64,000 nt of DNA, from assembly GCF_021729155.1 (NCBI RefSeq), contig NZ_JAJQYA010000020.1:23735-87734 (forward strand), in the 5' to 3' direction. Positions 63,301 to 64,000 of the stretch are shown here, piece after piece. Under the pieces are notes generated by a model. It was not told the origin of the DNA. It ran no database searches and worked only from the letters and a program-made list of their open reading frames with translations. How positions within the stretch are numbered: the first letter of the stretch is position 1; every line of letters begins with the position of its first letter. Source of the DNA: Membranihabitans marinus (lineage in GTDB: Bacteria; Bacteroidota; Bacteroidia; Chitinophagales; Saprospiraceae). The translations under genes were made by a program, and so were the position numbers.

Positions 63301-63877
63301 TTGTGTCATTGGAATATGAGCTCAAGATAAAAAATAGGACAATGATCTTCAAAAAGCACTTCATTATGTCTAGTGCTGATCTTAAGCTATCTATCCGATT
63401 TTCAGTAAATTAGATACATTTGTTAGAATTGTAGTGAAAAATCACATTTTATGCAAGATATTTTTAATTTAACACATGATAATTCAACTTATAAGACCTT
63501 GATAGATATTTACCTTACACATTATCAATATGTTTAATGTGAAATTTGCTAATATTTTTATACATAAAATTGAGTAGAAACTATATATTTGTAAAGAATT
63601 GTGGACTTCGATTATGGCCATTAGAAGAAAACAGTTTTAAAAGAATTTAATAACCTAAATGACATTATTTGATAAAGACCTTTACACTCTGTGCATGAAA
63701 AAACCGATACACCTAAACATTTCCTAGTATTTCATAATGGCGACTCATAGTCGTTCTCTCCGGAGTGATAGACTTCTCTATCCAAGTATTCTCATTTAAT
63801 ATAATTATGTAATTTTATTTTTTAACCTAAATATTTGTTTGAAAAAACCGATTGTTTAATAACCAAAACTAGAACTC
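63301..63877. other. Long leader region before right-edge gene
   Basis: This 577-base non-coding region has AT-rich sequence, a TATATTTG match to the -7 consensus at 63584-63591 and no supported gene. If that box is active, the transcript of the next gene has a 5' leader of about 280 bases. No riboswitch-like fold was recognised. Confidence 0.5.
63584..63591 (+). promoter_or_regulatory. Candidate -7 box upstream of right-edge gene
   Basis: TATATTTG fits TAnnTTTG, but no TTG at normal spacing is present, and the start codon is 287 bases away. Weak call. Confidence 0.3.
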
Positions 63878-64000
63878 ATGAAAAAGACGAATTTTACTTT
63901 AATTCAGCCATCGTGGTGTCTGGGCTCAAACTGGCTCAAAGGCTTATTGCCTTTGTTGGCTTTTGTGATGCTCTCACTACCGATGCAAACATTTGCACAG
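63878..64000 (+). CDS. Exported protein, N-terminal signal peptide only (partial)
   Basis: The ATG at 63878 opens 41 codons to the window end. The sequence starts MKKTNFTLIQPSWCLGSN and continues into a hydrophobic core and a cleavage-like end (LPMQTFAQ). The extended n-region before the core is the kind found on large T9SS-exported or beta-barrel proteins. Location after the SprB/PorP pair suggests another large surface protein, but nothing beyond the signal is visible. Confidence 0.75.
   Translation, partial: MKKTNFTLIQPSWCLGSNWLKGLLPLLAFVMLSLPMQTFAQ

Overview
The window is AT-rich chromosomal DNA from a marine-type, polysaccharide-degrading member of the Bacteroidota, probably a Saprospiria-like lineage. 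The lineage is inferred from several signs together: two SusC/SusD pairs, an ECF-sigma/FecR/STN-receptor circuit, Bacteroidota-style lipoproteins, type IX secretion sorting domains (both the short type A and the gliding-motility type B), a PorP/SprF protein, a GH3-superfamily enzyme and TAnnTTTG-like -7 boxes. I see no tRNA, rRNA, CRISPR array, prophage or intact insertion sequence.

Bases 1-28231 form a composite polysaccharide-utilisation region. A SusC/SusD pair (minus strand, SusD cut by the window edge) lies divergent to a plus-strand run: a lipoprotein sulfatase, a large galactosidase-like hydrolase with an inserted lectin-like domain, a Tat-type metallophosphoesterase and a PhoX-like protein. 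Inserted next (12402-16197) is a five-gene metal locus: a small Cys-containing membrane protein, an outer-membrane protein with a CDACGCS mature N-terminus, an MbnP-like lipoprotein, an MbnH/MauG-like di-heme peroxidase and a His-rich lipoprotein. After it come an ECF sigma factor, a divergent FecR anti-sigma gene, an STN-bearing SusC, a SusD, and then a BNR propeller protein, a second sulfatase, a BNR_4 propeller protein and a VOC protein.

Bases 28232-31732 hold a repeat-rich gap and a LemA-DUF2207 operon. Bases 31733-40841 hold a second accessory module: a membrane-anchored winged-helix regulator, divergent from a planctomycete-style set (PSCyt1/DUF1549/DUF1553 protein, Tat-exported DUF1501 protein, membrane c-type cytochrome with LRR) and a third sulfatase. 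A 161-bp palindromic MITE-like element (40986-41146) separates this from uvrA, a GH3-like enzyme and a small overlapping gene.

Bases 46161-50412 are a minus-strand operon of TPR protein, BlaI-like repressor and M56 sensor peptidase. A perfect inverted repeat next to its candidate promoter is a plausible BlaI operator. The remainder is an orphan putative DNA-binding protein, a long gene-poor stretch with a 30-bp perfect palindrome, pyrD, a giant outer-membrane protein translationally coupled to an LpxL-like acyltransferase, a Tat-type aspartylglucosaminidase, a cohesin/SprB-repeat type B T9SS adhesin with its PorP/SprF partner, and the signal peptide of a further exported protein cut by the right edge.

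The three most interesting signals are the MbnP/MbnH-centred metal locus, the PSD1/DUF1501 module with its membrane-bound regulator, and the dispersed palindromic repeats. All functions are read from sequence motifs by eye; no database search was possible.
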